From: Folioceros fuciformis
Lineage: Eukaryota > Anthocerotophyta > Anthocerotopsida > Anthocerotales
Assembly (NCBI GenBank): GCA_049999805.1
Contig: JBNGIO010006370.1
Coordinates: 249,212 to 313,211, forward strand
Reading direction: 5' to 3'
Length of the DNA: 64,000 bases
Part shown: positions 24,451-36,146 of the stretch, in pieces
Numbering within the stretch: position 1 is the first letter of the stretch
Layout of the letters: each line of letters opens with the position of its first letter
Notes under the pieces: model-generated
What the model was told of the DNA's origin: nothing
Database searches by the model: none
What the model saw: the letters and a program-made list of their open reading frames with translations, nothing else
Translations under genes and position numbers: made by a program

Positions 24451-25157
24451 TCAGGAGCTTCGTCCCTGTAGAAGGTTGCTAAAGGACGGGGCTGGCCTGT
24501 TCCGCAACTCCTCCTGTACTCTCTTCATCTCCTCTGGATCTGAACACACAACGAAAGAGCGAGAGTGAGATCCGTCACTAGGGTTTGTGGCACGCACCCA
24601 ATCCAGGCACCATCGAAAGCCTAGCAATACCCACCCACGCTGTCCATGAGCTTCGGCAAAACGATTACTGCCAACCCCATGAAGCCAACCATGAGCCCCA
24701 TGGGACTCTTGAGCAGAGCCAGCACAGAAAAAGGCTCTCGCTTCTCGTAGTACTGCTCAACCTGAGCCGGAGCTAGCTGCAGAGGGTCCGGCAGTATCCG
24801 CCGAGTCTCGGTGTAAATGGCATGCACATCTCCCCGAAGCCGATCGCTCACATCCAGCCGCACCGGGGCGAAGGAGTACCCCGGCGCCGCCACCTCCAGG
24901 AGATGCGTTCCCGGAGGCACGCCATGGAAGGCGAAGTAGCCGTCTGGTTGAAGAAATGTCACCCGCTGGCCCCCGTTCAGCAGAAGCTTGACCGAAGCCG
25001 CTACCTTGTCGGCGAAGGCAACCACCTGCACCCGGCCCTCCACCAGGTAGCCGCCCCCCTCCGGCTGCCGCTGCTGCCTAGAATCCGCGCAATCCGCACC
25101 GGAAGCCAGCAGGAGTAGGAGGAGAAACGCGGCAGCAGCCGCCGAGGCCGCCACCAT
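24451..25157 (-). CDS. EMC7: ER membrane protein complex subunit 7 (EMC7)
   Basis: Subunit of the ER membrane complex, an insertase for tail-anchored and polytopic membrane proteins. Two exons, 25157-24635 and 24539-24451; 612 nt, 203 residues, a normal EMC7 length. A signal peptide ([20 protein letters not shown]) is followed by the lumenal beta-sandwich domain (VEGRV..., GYFAFHGVPPGTHLLEV, GYSFAPVRLDV) and one membrane segment near residues 150-175 (SPMGLMVGFMGLAVIVLPKL). The cytosolic tail starts DPEEMKRVQEEL, the family signature, and ends with SS. The start codon overlaps by two bases the start codon of TAD1 on the other strand. Confidence 0.94.
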
Positions 25158-27069
25158 GGTCACAGAGCGGTGGGGCACCACTGTGTCTCGCCTCGCGCTC
25201 GAACGATATCGATCCCTGCCGACAAAGGGCAAACCGCAGGGCAAGGAAATCACCGTCCTGGCCGCCTTCCTTCTCTCCCGCGACCCCGATTACTCCCACG
25301 ACTCGAGCGTCTCCAACCCTGACCACCCCAGGACCCCCGGCAGCGTCTCCGACAACGACGCCGCTAAGGCAACAATCGGACAGGAGTGTAGACAGGGCAA
25401 CAACGCCTCCAACCGCGACTCCCACGACTCATCAAACGTCTCCAACCTGGGCCCCAACAGTGTCTTCAACCACACCTCCAACTACATCTCAAACCACGAC
25501 TCGCACGTCTCAGGCTCGGTGGAGGTGGTGGCTCTGGGAACCGGAACCAAGTGCCTCGGGAGGTCGCGGCTGACCGAGCTTGGAGACGTGGTTAATGACT
25601 CACACGCGGAAGTGATAGCCCGCCGAGCTCTGCTGCGGTGGGAATTTTCTTCCGCTGATCCTCGCTGATGTTGTAGGAGGGAAAGGAGTCGGGAATCTAA
25701 ATTCCTTGTTGGTGCGGCGGCAGGTATCTGTATTCGGAGATCGACCGCCTATGCCACGGCGATGACGGATCCATTTTCGAGCGTGTGGAAACTGCGGAGC
25801 CAGGACGGAGGAGCGTATGTAGGCTGCGGGGAGGACTGCGCTTCCATCTCTACATCAGCCAGTTGCCGTGCGGAGATGCTTGCATATTTCCCTGCTCTGG
25901 ATGCCTCGGGTATGGTGCAGCGTCGGCATCTGCGTGCCAGGAGACAGGAGTGGTGCGCAGGAAGCCGGGGCGTGGAGACGCCACTCTGTGCATGAGCTGC
26001 AGTGATAAGATTGCCCGCTGGAACGTGCTTGGCCTGCAAGGTTGGCTCCTTGATTTTGCGATCCGTTTGCGTCTGTATTTCGTGCTCTTCTGCGTGCTGT
26101 GGTTGTTGTTTTGTTGTTTGACTTGCTCCGTGAAGAAGAAGAGTACGTGGAATTGGTGTGGACAGGAGCTCTTCTCATGCACTTCGTCGCTGAGCCTATA
26201 TATCTTTCGTCCATATCGGTGGCTGTGGATGAGAGCTCTGGCCATGGCCTGCTCGGTGCGGACGCCCAGTGTAGCCGGCTTGCATTTGAAGCTTTGGAGC
26301 GCGCTGTGCATGGCCGGCTTGTTCCTGTTGCCGACACCTTTCTCCCTCCTTTCAAGCTGATTCAGCCGACTACCTTCAAGGCTCCCCTTGCTCCCAGCGA
26401 ATTCCGGCAGCCTGTCGATAACTGCTTGGTTCCAACCTGCGGGTCGGGTCCAGCCTGTACCCAACCTTGGATTGTGCTGTTATGCGTGTACCTGTTGACT
26501 GGCGATTCATGTATTTTCCCTTGTTTGACGCCTAGGTTGCTTGGTTCAGGTACTCCATAAGCTGGAACAAAGCGGGTTTGCATGATGTGATTCTGGGAAC
26601 TACCGGGCGGAAGCAAGGAACATCGTCTAAGGGTGCACTGTCTCCTGCTACTCAATCGAAGATTTGCAAGTAAACTCTCATCACCTTGCTTAATGGAATG
26701 CCGGGGAAGTGGATGCAAGTTTTTGTCACAAGGGCTCCTGGAATTGTCAAGAACATTGAACTCACACGGTGCTTACTGTGCAGGAGACATTTGTTTTCCT
26801 ATTTCGTTTATCTCTTGCCGCACTTTTTACCTCCTGCAGACTTCTACGATTCTGCATACCAAGAGATGAAGGTTGCTTTTGATTTCACAACTGGGTTTGC
26901 CTACACTTTATACTGCGTTTTTCCCAGCTCCGTAATCCGTTGAACCTGACTGTTAGGACAGGACTCCGCTCAACTGTACGCATCTTGCCGACGAGCTCTT
27001 CTCTGCAAACCGTCACCTTTTGGAGAGTGGTTAGTGAAGCCTACTTCGCAGCAGTCATTCAAACGCTAA
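25156..27069 (+). CDS. TAD1: tRNA-specific adenosine deaminase 1 (TAD1/ADAT1)
   Basis: Deaminates adenosine 37, next to the anticodon, to inosine in eukaryotic tRNA-Ala. Six exons: 25156-25637, 25724-26040, 26166-26442, 26550-26669, 26784-26871, 26962-27069; 1392 nt, 463 residues. The N-terminus aligns from its first residues with ADAT1 proteins ([17 protein letters not shown]), which supports the ATG at 25156. Catalytic elements are intact: [13 protein letters not shown] (zinc-ligand His and proton-shuttle Glu) and [10 protein letters not shown] with a later zinc Cys. Then [19 protein letters not shown] and [14 protein letters not shown] follow. It ends [16 protein letters not shown]. An Asn/Ser/Asp-rich insert of about 70 residues (roughly residues 45-118) lies before the GTGTKCLG motif. 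The gene is head-to-head with EMC7 and tail-to-tail with the carboxypeptidase gene. Confidence 0.95.
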
Positions 27070-27370
27070 CCCTGGAGTCCTGGTTAGCGACTGAACTTCT
27101 TGATGAATCTGGTGAACGGCCTTTGCCGATGCTTGGCTAGTTCTGTTGCGGAGTTAAAATTCAAGCTTAGTTTGAAGTTTAGGCTGATGACTTCACTTGG
27201 TTTGGGTTTGTCTTTAATGATGGCAGAGTCCCAAATTGAGTTCAATTCAAACATCTCCAACCCCAAGAATGGATGCACAATTTCTGTCCCACACTACTGG
27301 GGAAATTTGGGTACAACATTGGAGCGCTGTGTCACCAAATTGCGTCCTTCGAACAACACCGCCTTTCACT

Positions 27371-29316
27371 TCACAGTAAAGCACGCCCCTGTTTGGCTTT
27401 TAGTTGCTGATCAACCCACGTCTCAATCATAACCCGGGATGACTGCGGCTGGTCGTGTGGAACCTGCGGTCACGAAGAACAAGGCGAAAGGACTGTCAAA
27501 CTAGGGACACTTCCATGATCAGTACCCTAAATACCTGACAGCGCACAGAAGTCTACAATGAGTACGTTGAGTGGAGCGCCTTTATACCTGATGGCCGGCC
27601 CCTCTGAAGACAACATGTGTAAGGTTCTGGCTTTGTCTCCAATAACCAGCATGTGTACCATTCACCCTCCAAATTTCTCTTGTTTGTGACCAGAACCGTT
27701 CACCATGCTGCCAATTAAGCATCCTCATCCATGCTTCGGACCCATATGGGCCATCCTTGGCATCATACTGTCCCTGAAATAGCAGAACCGGATACCCTGC
27801 TTCCAAAATGTCTTCCACTAACTGTTTCGTAGATTTCATGGTATCCTGGAAAAGAAGACGTCTGGAGTGTTAGTATTCACCCGTCGAAATATACAGCCCA
27901 GAGAACTGGCATGATGAAAGGAAGACTAACCTCAGCCATCAAGCTACGAATGGATTGTTTGCAGCTGACCCACGTTACTCCTGGATCAGCTTTCAAGAGG
28001 GTCTTCACATGGGCTTCATTTAGAAACTTAGCCAAGTACTCGCTGCCATCCTGTGATAAGGACAACAACAGCAAGCAGTTATTCAACAAAACTTCACCCC
28101 CGATATGACAACTGGGAAGAACAGAATATCGTTGTATATCGAACTTACCGTCAAGTGATGGTATTTTGTTAGCCGACGGACATCCAGCAGTGTTGCTATC
28201 CCACTTGTTTCCTCTATCCACTGAACGAGTGCGGTTCTGGCTTCATGGGCTTTCAGCCACTCTCCCCTGGAAAAGGTAAAAACAGGCACGTAATCAACAC
28301 GAGGTTATGTGCGGGTCCCCCACATTCGCGCAAGAGTGAAGAGCTACGGGAAGATTTATCTACCTGTCAATTAGGGCTACAACTTCTTCAGCCATATTTT
28401 GGCATTGTGCTTTTTGTGGCTGATCAAGTAGACCGAAACAGTAAGCAACGTCTGAATGGGATTGCACCTGCAATCCGAGTCATTTACATGAACACTTCCA
28501 CTAGGGTGACAAAAGAAGAAACGAAGACGGCCATTCAGAGGGCCACTTAGTAGAAGAGAGGACATCACAATCACCTGACTCCGTGGATGGGTCAACCCAT
28601 TTCCCACCGCTATTCCCATAAGTTGGGTCCCAACATTGTGCCGATTGTGAGGCTGTGGATGGTTTATCAGATAATGAGCAAGAGACGGAACATACTTCCC
28701 GGCGTAGCTTTCTCCGGCCAAGAAAAGGGGTCTCAGCTCAAATGAGGGATTTTCAGCGATGAAAGACGACAGCGCATGGTGGAGATGGGCTGCTACAGTA
28801 TGCTGATCCTTTGGGACATCATCATCAGAAGATGCAATGCTGAAACCTGTCCCAACAGGACTATCGACAAATAGCACTCCATACCTGCAACGCGTGCAAA
28901 TGTGATGGAGCAGTCAGTAACAAACCACTTGGCCAGCATATCAACTATGAAGTCGTAGAGGGATGGCCAGGCAAACACAAAAAATCACTCTCGACAGGCA
29001 GACACACCTATTATTCCAGGCCCATTCATTGTGGTGCAAACTTCCGGTTCTACTAAACCGCCACGGCCCAAGTTCATAGAAGCAACCAATAAGGCTTGAA
29101 CACCCAGGGCCTCCATTAAGCCAGAGTAAGAGAGGGGCATCCACAAGAGAGGTCCGGGGATCTGTTGCTTCATAGAAAACGTAGAAAAGTTGGGACCTGC
29201 TGGAGTCGCTAACAGGAAGGTAACCTGAAATTGTTGGCACAGCCTCCAAAGGAAAAGTTACCGTTACTGCCTTGGCCGCTTCTTGCACTGGAACGGCTTG
29301 ACAAATCTGTGTTATC
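27371..29316 (-). CDS. Serine carboxypeptidase-like protein (S10 family), N-terminus unresolved
   Basis: Secretory or vacuolar S10 enzyme of the plant SCPL group, closest by eye to SCPL50-type proteins. The group contains peptidases and acyltransferases. Confident exons: about 29304-29008, 28884-28575, 28467-28364, 28266-28149, 28050-27931, 27845-27588, 27463-27371. Substrate-binding and oxyanion motif LLLWLNGGPGCSS; nucleophile in LAGESYAGKYVPS; the Asp after LLFQGQYDAKDG; the His in RGAGHQVP. All three catalytic residues are present. The first exon with the signal peptide could not be placed: a candidate ATG near 29390 runs into a stop. The protein is therefore partial here. It converges with TAD1, with about 300 bp between the stop codons. 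Confidence 0.88.
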
Positions 29317-29319
29317 AAC

Positions 29320-31090
29320 ACACTGTGTCAGAGATGGGATCAATGATCGAAACGACTCACCTCCTACTGCTCCATGGTGAACATGACTCTTCAAAATTCA
29401 GTAGACAGCTGTGAAGAGCAAATTGTTGTGGGTGAATTTAACAAGCTTAGACTAGATGGCCAGTGAGACGACAAGTGGTTCAGATTCCTAGCATGAAGTA
29501 CTGTGTGCACGGACACCAGTCAGCGGCTATGCCCCTGTGCTTTTGCAGAACAACCTCAGAGTGCTCGAGAGCTCCTTCTGTCCCATCTGTCATTCTTGAT
29601 CAAGGCTCATGGGTCTGACCCCGGTTCTGCTGTAAGTTCTCTGAATAAAGATGGAGTCATTGTGAGCAAACAACTTCAATGCCCTCCCAGAACTTCATAA
29701 TGAGCTCGACGATGGATCTATTACCCAAAAACTATCGTTGTGACCACAAACAAGTGACAAGGACTCCGACATTATAGAAGCTTAACTCTGAACCTGACAA
29801 TTTGAAGGCAGAAGAACACGTACAAAGCGGGAGGAGCCTTGCCGTCTCGCGTGTGCTGCTGTCCCCCAGATATGTTCTTCAAATGAGTTTCTACGACGGC
29901 CCACTTTGCATATGTTTCCTGTATGTTTCGTGACAAAAGGTATCCCTACTTCAGTGGCAGCTGGAATAACATAAGTCCTGCACCGAGGGAGCTGAGCCCG
30001 AGAAATTCCCCTCAGCTCCATTGCTTGGTACGAAAGAGCCAGCCACCAAGAAACCGAATCAAATACCAAGGCCTACCTACCTCACCAGTTGCTAAGGAAA
30101 CATAATTTCAGACATGCACGCACGAAAAATCCCTCTCTGACCGAATCAGGACAACAATTAGCGTCTACCACCGGAATCGCAGGCGACGACTCGACCGTCA
30201 GTACACCACAGTCCCTGAGCTACCACCCCGCATCTCTCACCACAAAAAAATTCCGAGGAATCACTTAAAACAGACAGGCCACAGAGACAATCAGTACTGC
30301 ACTCTTTCAACTTTCGAATGACTTATGAGGTGAGGATGTGGGATCAGAGCGGAAACCACACCGTGGAGCACAGACATTTAATGACTGAGAACACATGGAA
30401 ACCAAAAACCTAGCCCGGTAGCGTAATGCCTGTCCGAGCATTCCACCACACCGCTCCTGCAACAGTAACTGTCCGTAACCAAGTTCTTGGCAAAAAGGCA
30501 GGCCGACAGAACAGGCGGCATCCAATTCCCTGCACCTCCGACAAATCCTGAGCTTGTCCAAGATACTTGCAGGGGCAAGAGCTGAGAATCGTGAGCTACA
30601 CCCTCCCTCCTCTGTCGGAGGAGCAAGGAACATTCACCTAACACGATCGAGCTGCTTGCGCGTTCCAGCAGTGGACAGCAAGAGCCGCACACGTGAAGCG
30701 TCGCCAGCGGTCGTCACAATCGAGCCGCGAGCCTCCTTGGCTCACATTGCTCCTGCTGACATTGTAGAGCGTCGCCAGGGAGGAGACAACCGACGCGACG
30801 GTCTCGTGTCCGGCTGACACACGACTCGTCGAATAGTCCCAGGTACTAAAATAATTCCGTTTTTCAACCTTGTTTGAATTCTGCCCCCTCCGAAAGCACG
30901 GGGCATACAATCGAGCGGGGAGGGAGAAAAAAGAAACAAAACAAAACAGAGGACAAAACGACACTGCAGCTGGTTCAACGAAACTAGACAAGCCCCGTGG
31001 CCCTGGACACAGGAGCCGGATCCTTTCTACGACTGTCTGGTTGTGGGTAGAGGTCACACGTCGTCAATTCACGAGAAAGAAATGCACAGG
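29320..31090. other. Intergenic, no gene recognised
   Basis: About 1.8 kb. It probably contains the unplaced first exon of the carboxypeptidase gene at its left end. Minus-strand frames at 29782-30069 and 30307-30692 have no recognisable domain. No transposon or RNA gene was recognised. Confidence 0.45.
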
Positions 31091-31094
31091 CTCA

Positions 31095-32070
31095 TGAACA
31101 TGAACATGGAGAAGACCTCGCACTGTCATCTCACGTTTCTCTACCCGAGACATCATCCTGCTTCCACCGTGACAGTCAAAACACATTCAAAGATTCCTTC
31201 AGTGGCGATCCAAGGTGTGCCATCTGGAATGTCCAGCAGCCCAGATCGCAAAGCATCGTTTGTGGGACCATGGCGCCTCCATCCTTTACAACTGTAAATT
31301 CACACTCTTCAGTCCCAGAGACGAAATCACTTGCAGGCTTATTCCCTGGATCGAAAAGTTGCTTGGTCCGCTACAATTCACCAACGCTCGGACACATGCT
31401 CTCAAACGGGACGAGAAAGTGAACTTCGTGGCGGCAATGGCGCCCTCATCTTGCATGCCGTCATGAAGAACAAGAGCTTCCTGACCAAGTCAATGTTGGG
31501 TGTACCCAGAGATCATTGCAATCCACATCACCACATCCCTCCCTCGTGGGCAAAGCTATCAAAAGCAAGGGGAGCATCAACGGGCTTCCCCATTTCGAAT
31601 ACACACGCTGCCACACAGTTGGAGAAGAAAGCATGCGGCTTCCTCCCAATATTCCCTGGCACATGCTAACTTGTGGAACATCTGCATCGCCGCCTGCGAC
31701 CTCGCATGAGAGGAATGAAGTGGTTGGCCAGAAGTGTGCTGGACTCATGTCCTCATTCAGGAGACATCGCATGGACGTGCCAGCCGGACCACCACATTAT
31801 TCCTTGCGGTGTACCACCTGGACCTGTCAACGTCCTTGCAAAAGAGAGATGCTGGAACAAACAACACCCGGTGCACCAGGAGGTCCAATGCATCAACTGC
31901 CTCCATCAGATGCACCCTGCTCACAGAGCTTGGTACAGCTCCCGCGCTCTAGAGGAGCCTCACACCATGCCAACCTGCGAGATTTGAGGCCATGGTCATT
32001 GAAACCTCACCCACCATGGTGTCAGGCACCTTCATCATCAGCACCACATGTAGAAAGCGGATGGGAAAGT
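31095..32070 (-). pseudogene. Truncated PPR (DYW-type) pseudogene
   Basis: Nucleotide-level relic of the PPR gene at 34.2-36.1 kb, same orientation. The block 31100-31330 matches 34260-34560 (DYW end: e.g. GAGACATCATC versus GAGACATGATC). The block 31365-31520 matches 35290-35470 (shared GGGTGTACCCAGAGATCATTG). The block 31690-31990 matches 35795-36085 (shared GAGGTCCAATGCATCAACTGCC). The middle of the repeat array is deleted and no long frame remains. Similarity continues just past the 5' end (GCGGATGGGAAAGT near 32055 versus GCAGATGGGAAAGT near 36187), so flanking DNA was duplicated too. Confidence 0.85.
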
Positions 32071-34229
32071 GGGACACCTTGCAGAATCCTGAAATCCCAG
32101 TAGAAAATCATCCCTACAAAATGCACCAGAAATGACGCGTCGTGGAGGATATTTCCCAAGAACACACAACAAACCCAGTACTCCATGATAAGCATCAACT
32201 AAGCAAAGCTCAGAGAACCTTGCATCATCGATGCACTAAACTCCGTAAACAATTTGCAATGTTTTCTAAACTTTGAATTGACTCCGTTTAGTTGACCGTC
32301 AAGACTGTCCAGCTCATGCAATGAGCTGCCATCAGTGGATGCCTTCCATACCATACCTGCAGAGTCCCTCCTGGACCAGGATATCAATCTCCACCCAAGC
32401 CACCAAAGACACCACCCAAAACAGACGAGTGAAGTGGCAAAGCTGTGTCGGACTCACTCACCCCTGCACACTTATCAGAGCCTCCACCTCTGGACCAGAA
32501 AAAGATATTACGCACTCCCATACAACGCATACAGCACACAATCTGGTTCAAGATCGGTGCACCGGAAGGCGGTGTGCTGATAACCTTCACACACCAGAAA
32601 TGGGTTGCTTGTCAAGAGTTACACGGCTAAAAGCAGAAATAACTTGGTCTGGCCGGGGCAGTTAATATTTACACCTTGTGCTTGACCTAGTTGTGAGGCC
32701 CTGGCACACACTGGCGTGAAGCTGTTACCTCGAAGTCCCCACACGTCCTCAGACGACCTGGCCAGCAATCAAGGTTCATGCAAATGCGGAACCTGGCACA
32801 TGTACATTCGTGTCACCACAATCATGAAGCGGACATGCAACCAAAGGGGAGGTTCTTCTGATGAGGGCTAGAATGCATCTGCCTAGGTGTGTCGCAGGCT
32901 TCTGATGACCGAGCAACACAACCTGAAGGCCACTGCAAACGCAAAGCACGTCATCAGACTATGAGCAACCACGTTAAGCAGACATAGGCATGGGGCTGAA
33001 GCAGAAACCATTCAGTTACTTCCACAGGCCGTTACTTTCTTCCCAGAATCAGGGTATCTTGTCCAACACAACTCACAACATGATAACGACGACAAAGACA
33101 AAGGCAATCATCTGCCCCCGTTATAAGTTACAGGCCCTTTCCTCTCATCTTACAGGTCCTTTTCCTCTCATCTTACAGGTCCTTTCCTCTCATGTTTGGG
33201 CTGGACAAGAAAAGCTTCTGAGGTAGCCACATAATTGCCCGACTCTTACGCCCGACCCTTCCCACTGTTCTTTCCTTCGATTACATGGAATTACTTTCAT
33301 CTCCGTTTTGTGATAGATTCTTCATTTGCCATGATCGATTATCAGCTGGATATCTCCTTTCAAACCCAAAACGGCCAAGCATCAACACACAGAAGCAGCC
33401 AGACAGCGGGACCAAGACGGCGGGCCCTCTTTGGACCAGATGTCGGAGAGTCCCACGGAGCTTCCAGCTTATTCCAACTTATTCTCTCTCTTCATTGGCC
33501 TTCACCATAAACCCTAAGCCCTAAACTTTCTTTGTCTTTTTTAAAAGTCATGTCCCACATTGTATAGCTGCCCAATCAATCGTCTTCCCCTTTACAATGT
33601 TGGCTACAAACTCAGCCAAGCATGTATTTAAAAAGATGCTTCGTCGTTTTGCATAAAACATAAGTATCCTCCTCATGGTGATCTGGACATGAGAGTTGAG
33701 GTTGCTAAGTTTCCAACCACTATGGGCTCTAGCAATGTCCGTTGCGCACAAACTTCCCTTCTTGTACAACAAAATCTTAATGCAATCCTCTACTCATACC
33801 CAAAAGCAATCCCAACATTCTAGTCAAGGTGACGGAGAGATCTGAGGCGAGGTGATGAACACCTCGCCTCAGTCTCTCATAGAGATCTTTAACTTTTCGT
33901 AGCACTGAAATGATGCCACTCCTTCCTTGCTTGAAAACTCACAGCCCCAGTCGGCTACACATGGCCTTACCAAGTGTTGGTCGAAAGACCAGATTTGCAC
34001 TTCGGACAGAGTGCGAGAACATTGCAGAGCGGGTTCTTAAAGCTCTGTAGTGAGTGCTAGTTAAAGCACTTTATAGTACAACTACGAGCCTAGGATTACC
34101 AAAACTGTCGACCATATACCGATTGATGCTGGTCCTTGTCTTTACTACACCTTCCACATTTGCAAAGTTACTTGCAAGCTCAACAGCGTTTTGAAGGTCC
34201 AGGGAAGGGCCAGGGAAGTAAGAGCAAGT
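32071..34229. other. Intergenic, contains a small minisatellite
   Basis: No gene is recognised in about 2.1 kb. Three tandem copies of a 22-23-bp unit (TACAGGTCCTTTCCTCTCAT) lie at about 33130-33200. A telobox-like AAACCCTAAGCCCTAAAC occurs near 33510. Confidence 0.5.
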
Positions 34230-36146
34230 CTAGTGGCCATCGCCACAGGAACAGCATCCTTCTACAAAACGATGAACACGGTGGGCATCTCGCACTATGA
34301 TCTCACGCTTCTCCACACGAGACATGATCTTGGTTCCACTGTGACAGTCATCACACATTCGAAGATTCTTCGTCACCAGAAGAGGTGTGCCATCAGCAGT
34401 GTTGAGCAGTCCAAATGCCAAAGCAAGCTTCTCGGCATGTCCACACAGGGCATCTTCCTTCTCCTGCTCGGGCACAGGCCTGAGCACGAGGTCTGTATGT
34501 GGGACATGGCCCCCCTCCTCTTTCAGCTGCAGATTTGCACTCTTCAGTCTGGAGGAGAGGTCCTCCCTCTCCTCGCCCACCACGAATGCATGGACCTTGC
34601 TTCCCACCTCGATCCAGGCCCTAGCAGGCTTCTTGCAGGCACCTGTGAGCTTTCTCAGGTTCTCAATGCTGTCCACGTCCTGCCACCTGCCAGCATCAGC
34701 ATAGATGTTCGACATGAGGACGTAAGCACCTGCGTACTGAGGTTCCAGTAGGATGAGGCGGTCGAAGCACCGTCTGCCACGAGCCACGTCCCCGTGGCTT
34801 CTGCACGCAGTTAGCAAGGATGTCCAACCTGCTACGGTCGTTTCGAATGGGACACCCAGCAGCAGCTTTTCGGCCTCGTCCAGGTGGCCTGCCCGTGCAA
34901 GAACATCCACCAGGCAGTTGTAGTGACAGGCGGCAGGAGTGATGCCATGGTCTTCCACCATCATCCGGAAATACTGCTGACCCTGTGTCACCAGCCCCTG
35001 GTGACTGCACGCCACCAGCAGACAGATGAATGTCGCATCGTCAGGCCCCACCCCATGCTGTTGCATTTCGCTGAAACACTTGACTGCCATTTGGCCTGCG
35101 TTGTGTTGGCCGTAGCCATTCAGCAAAGCATTCCATGTAACCACATCCTTTCTGGGCAGTCTGTCGAACACTCTTCGAGCATCGTCCAGGCTTCCGCACT
35201 TGGAGTACATGTCCACCAGGCTGTTGCCCACCACCACATCCCCTTCCAGGCCCCTTTCCTGGATTTGGAAATGAAGCTGCTTCCCCTGCTGCAATGCACC
35301 AACGCTCGCACATGCTTTCAGAAGGCACGAGTAAGTGAAATTCGTGGGGGCGGTGACACCCTGATCTTGCATGCTGGCATAAAGAGCAAGGGCTTCCTGT
35401 CCAAGTCCATGCTGGGTGTACCCAGAGATCATTGCATTCCATGTCACCACATCTCTCGAGGACAAGCTATCAAACACGCGCCGAGCATCCACTAAGCTGC
35501 CACATTTTGCATACATGTCCACCAGACAGTTGGAGACGAAAACATTCGCCTCTGTCCCGTTCCCTAGAACATCAGCGTGAACGAGCTTGCCAGCCGCCAG
35601 ATCCGCAGCACCTACACATGCCTTCAGGACTGCCGAGAATACATGGTTGTCCGGCTTCAAGCTCGTCGTCTGCATCATCAGATGATACAGCTCTATGGCT
35701 CGACCAGGCTGCCCATGCTCTGCATGGGCCAAGATGACAAAGGACCATGTGAAAGTGTTCGGTGCCGCCAGCTTGTGAAACACCTCCATCGCCTCCTGCA
35801 ACCTCCCATGAGACGAATACATGCGGATGAAGTGGTTGGCCAAAAATGTGTTGGACTCATGTCCACATTTAAGAGACAGTGCATGTACGTGCCTGCCGGA
35901 TACCAGATCCTTCCTTGCAATGCACCCCTTGACCACATGGTAGAAGAGAGATGCAGGAACGAACGACACCCGTTGCACCAAGAGGTCCAATGCATCAACT
36001 GCCACCCTCGGATGCCCCTGCTCGAAGAGCTTGGTCCAGCTTTCGAGCTCCAGAGGTGCCTCACACCATGCCACCCTGCAAGATTTGAGGACGTGATCAT
36101 CGAAAGGAAAGAAATGTAACCTCACACACTTAAGCAGCCACACCAT
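34230..36146 (-). CDS. PLS-class PPR protein with E and DYW-like domains
   Basis: A single-exon PPR protein of 638 residues (ATG at 36146). PLS PPR proteins bind organellar RNA, and the DYW domain is the C-to-U editing deaminase. PLS repeats run from about residue 55 to 430 (e.g. VVTWNAMISGYTQHG, NSLVDMYSKCGSLDDARRVF). E/E+ motifs follow, then GHVPHT, which matches the PG box. The deaminase signature is HAEKLALAFG with CDDCH as the CxxC zinc site, then a second zinc motif CCSCG. The protein ends in DGH instead of the canonical DYW tripeptide. The short N-terminus has a basic, hydrophobic start (MVWLLKCVRLHFF), compatible with organelle targeting. A broken sister copy lies 2-5 kb downstream. 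Confidence 0.92.
   Translation of the reverse strand: MVWLLKCVRLHFFPFDDHVLKSCRVAWCEAPLELESWTKLFEQGHPRVAVDALDLLVQRVSFVPASLFYHVVKGCIARKDLVSGRHVHALSLKCGHESNTFLANHFIRMYSSHGRLQEAMEVFHKLAAPNTFTWSFVILAHAEHGQPGRAIELYHLMMQTTSLKPDNHVFSAVLKACVGAADLAAGKLVHADVLGNGTEANVFVSNCLVDMYAKCGSLVDARRVFDSLSSRDVVTWNAMISGYTQHGLGQEALALYASMQDQGVTAPTNFTYSCLLKACASVGALQQGKQLHFQIQERGLEGDVVVGNSLVDMYSKCGSLDDARRVFDRLPRKDVVTWNALLNGYGQHNAGQMAVKCFSEMQQHGVGPDDATFICLLVACSHQGLVTQGQQYFRMMVEDHGITPAACHYNCLVDVLARAGHLDEAEKLLLGVPFETTVAGWTSLLTACRSHGDVARGRRCFDRLILLEPQYAGAYVLMSNIYADAGRWQDVDSIENLRKLTGACKKPARAWIEVGSKVHAFVVGEEREDLSSRLKSANLQLKEEGGHVPHTDLVLRPVPEQEKEDALCGHAEKLALAFGLLNTADGTPLLVTKNLRMCDDCHSGTKIMSRVEKREIIVRDAHRVHRFVEGCCSCGDGH

Noticed and set aside
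30307-30692. Cys-rich minus-strand frames resembling a small secreted protein
   Set aside because: Two overlapping frames are equally open, no signal peptide is convincing, and no start or family can be assigned.
31500-32103. Plus-strand frames of up to 195 codons
   Set aside because: They are antisense shadows of the PPR pseudogene on the minus strand.
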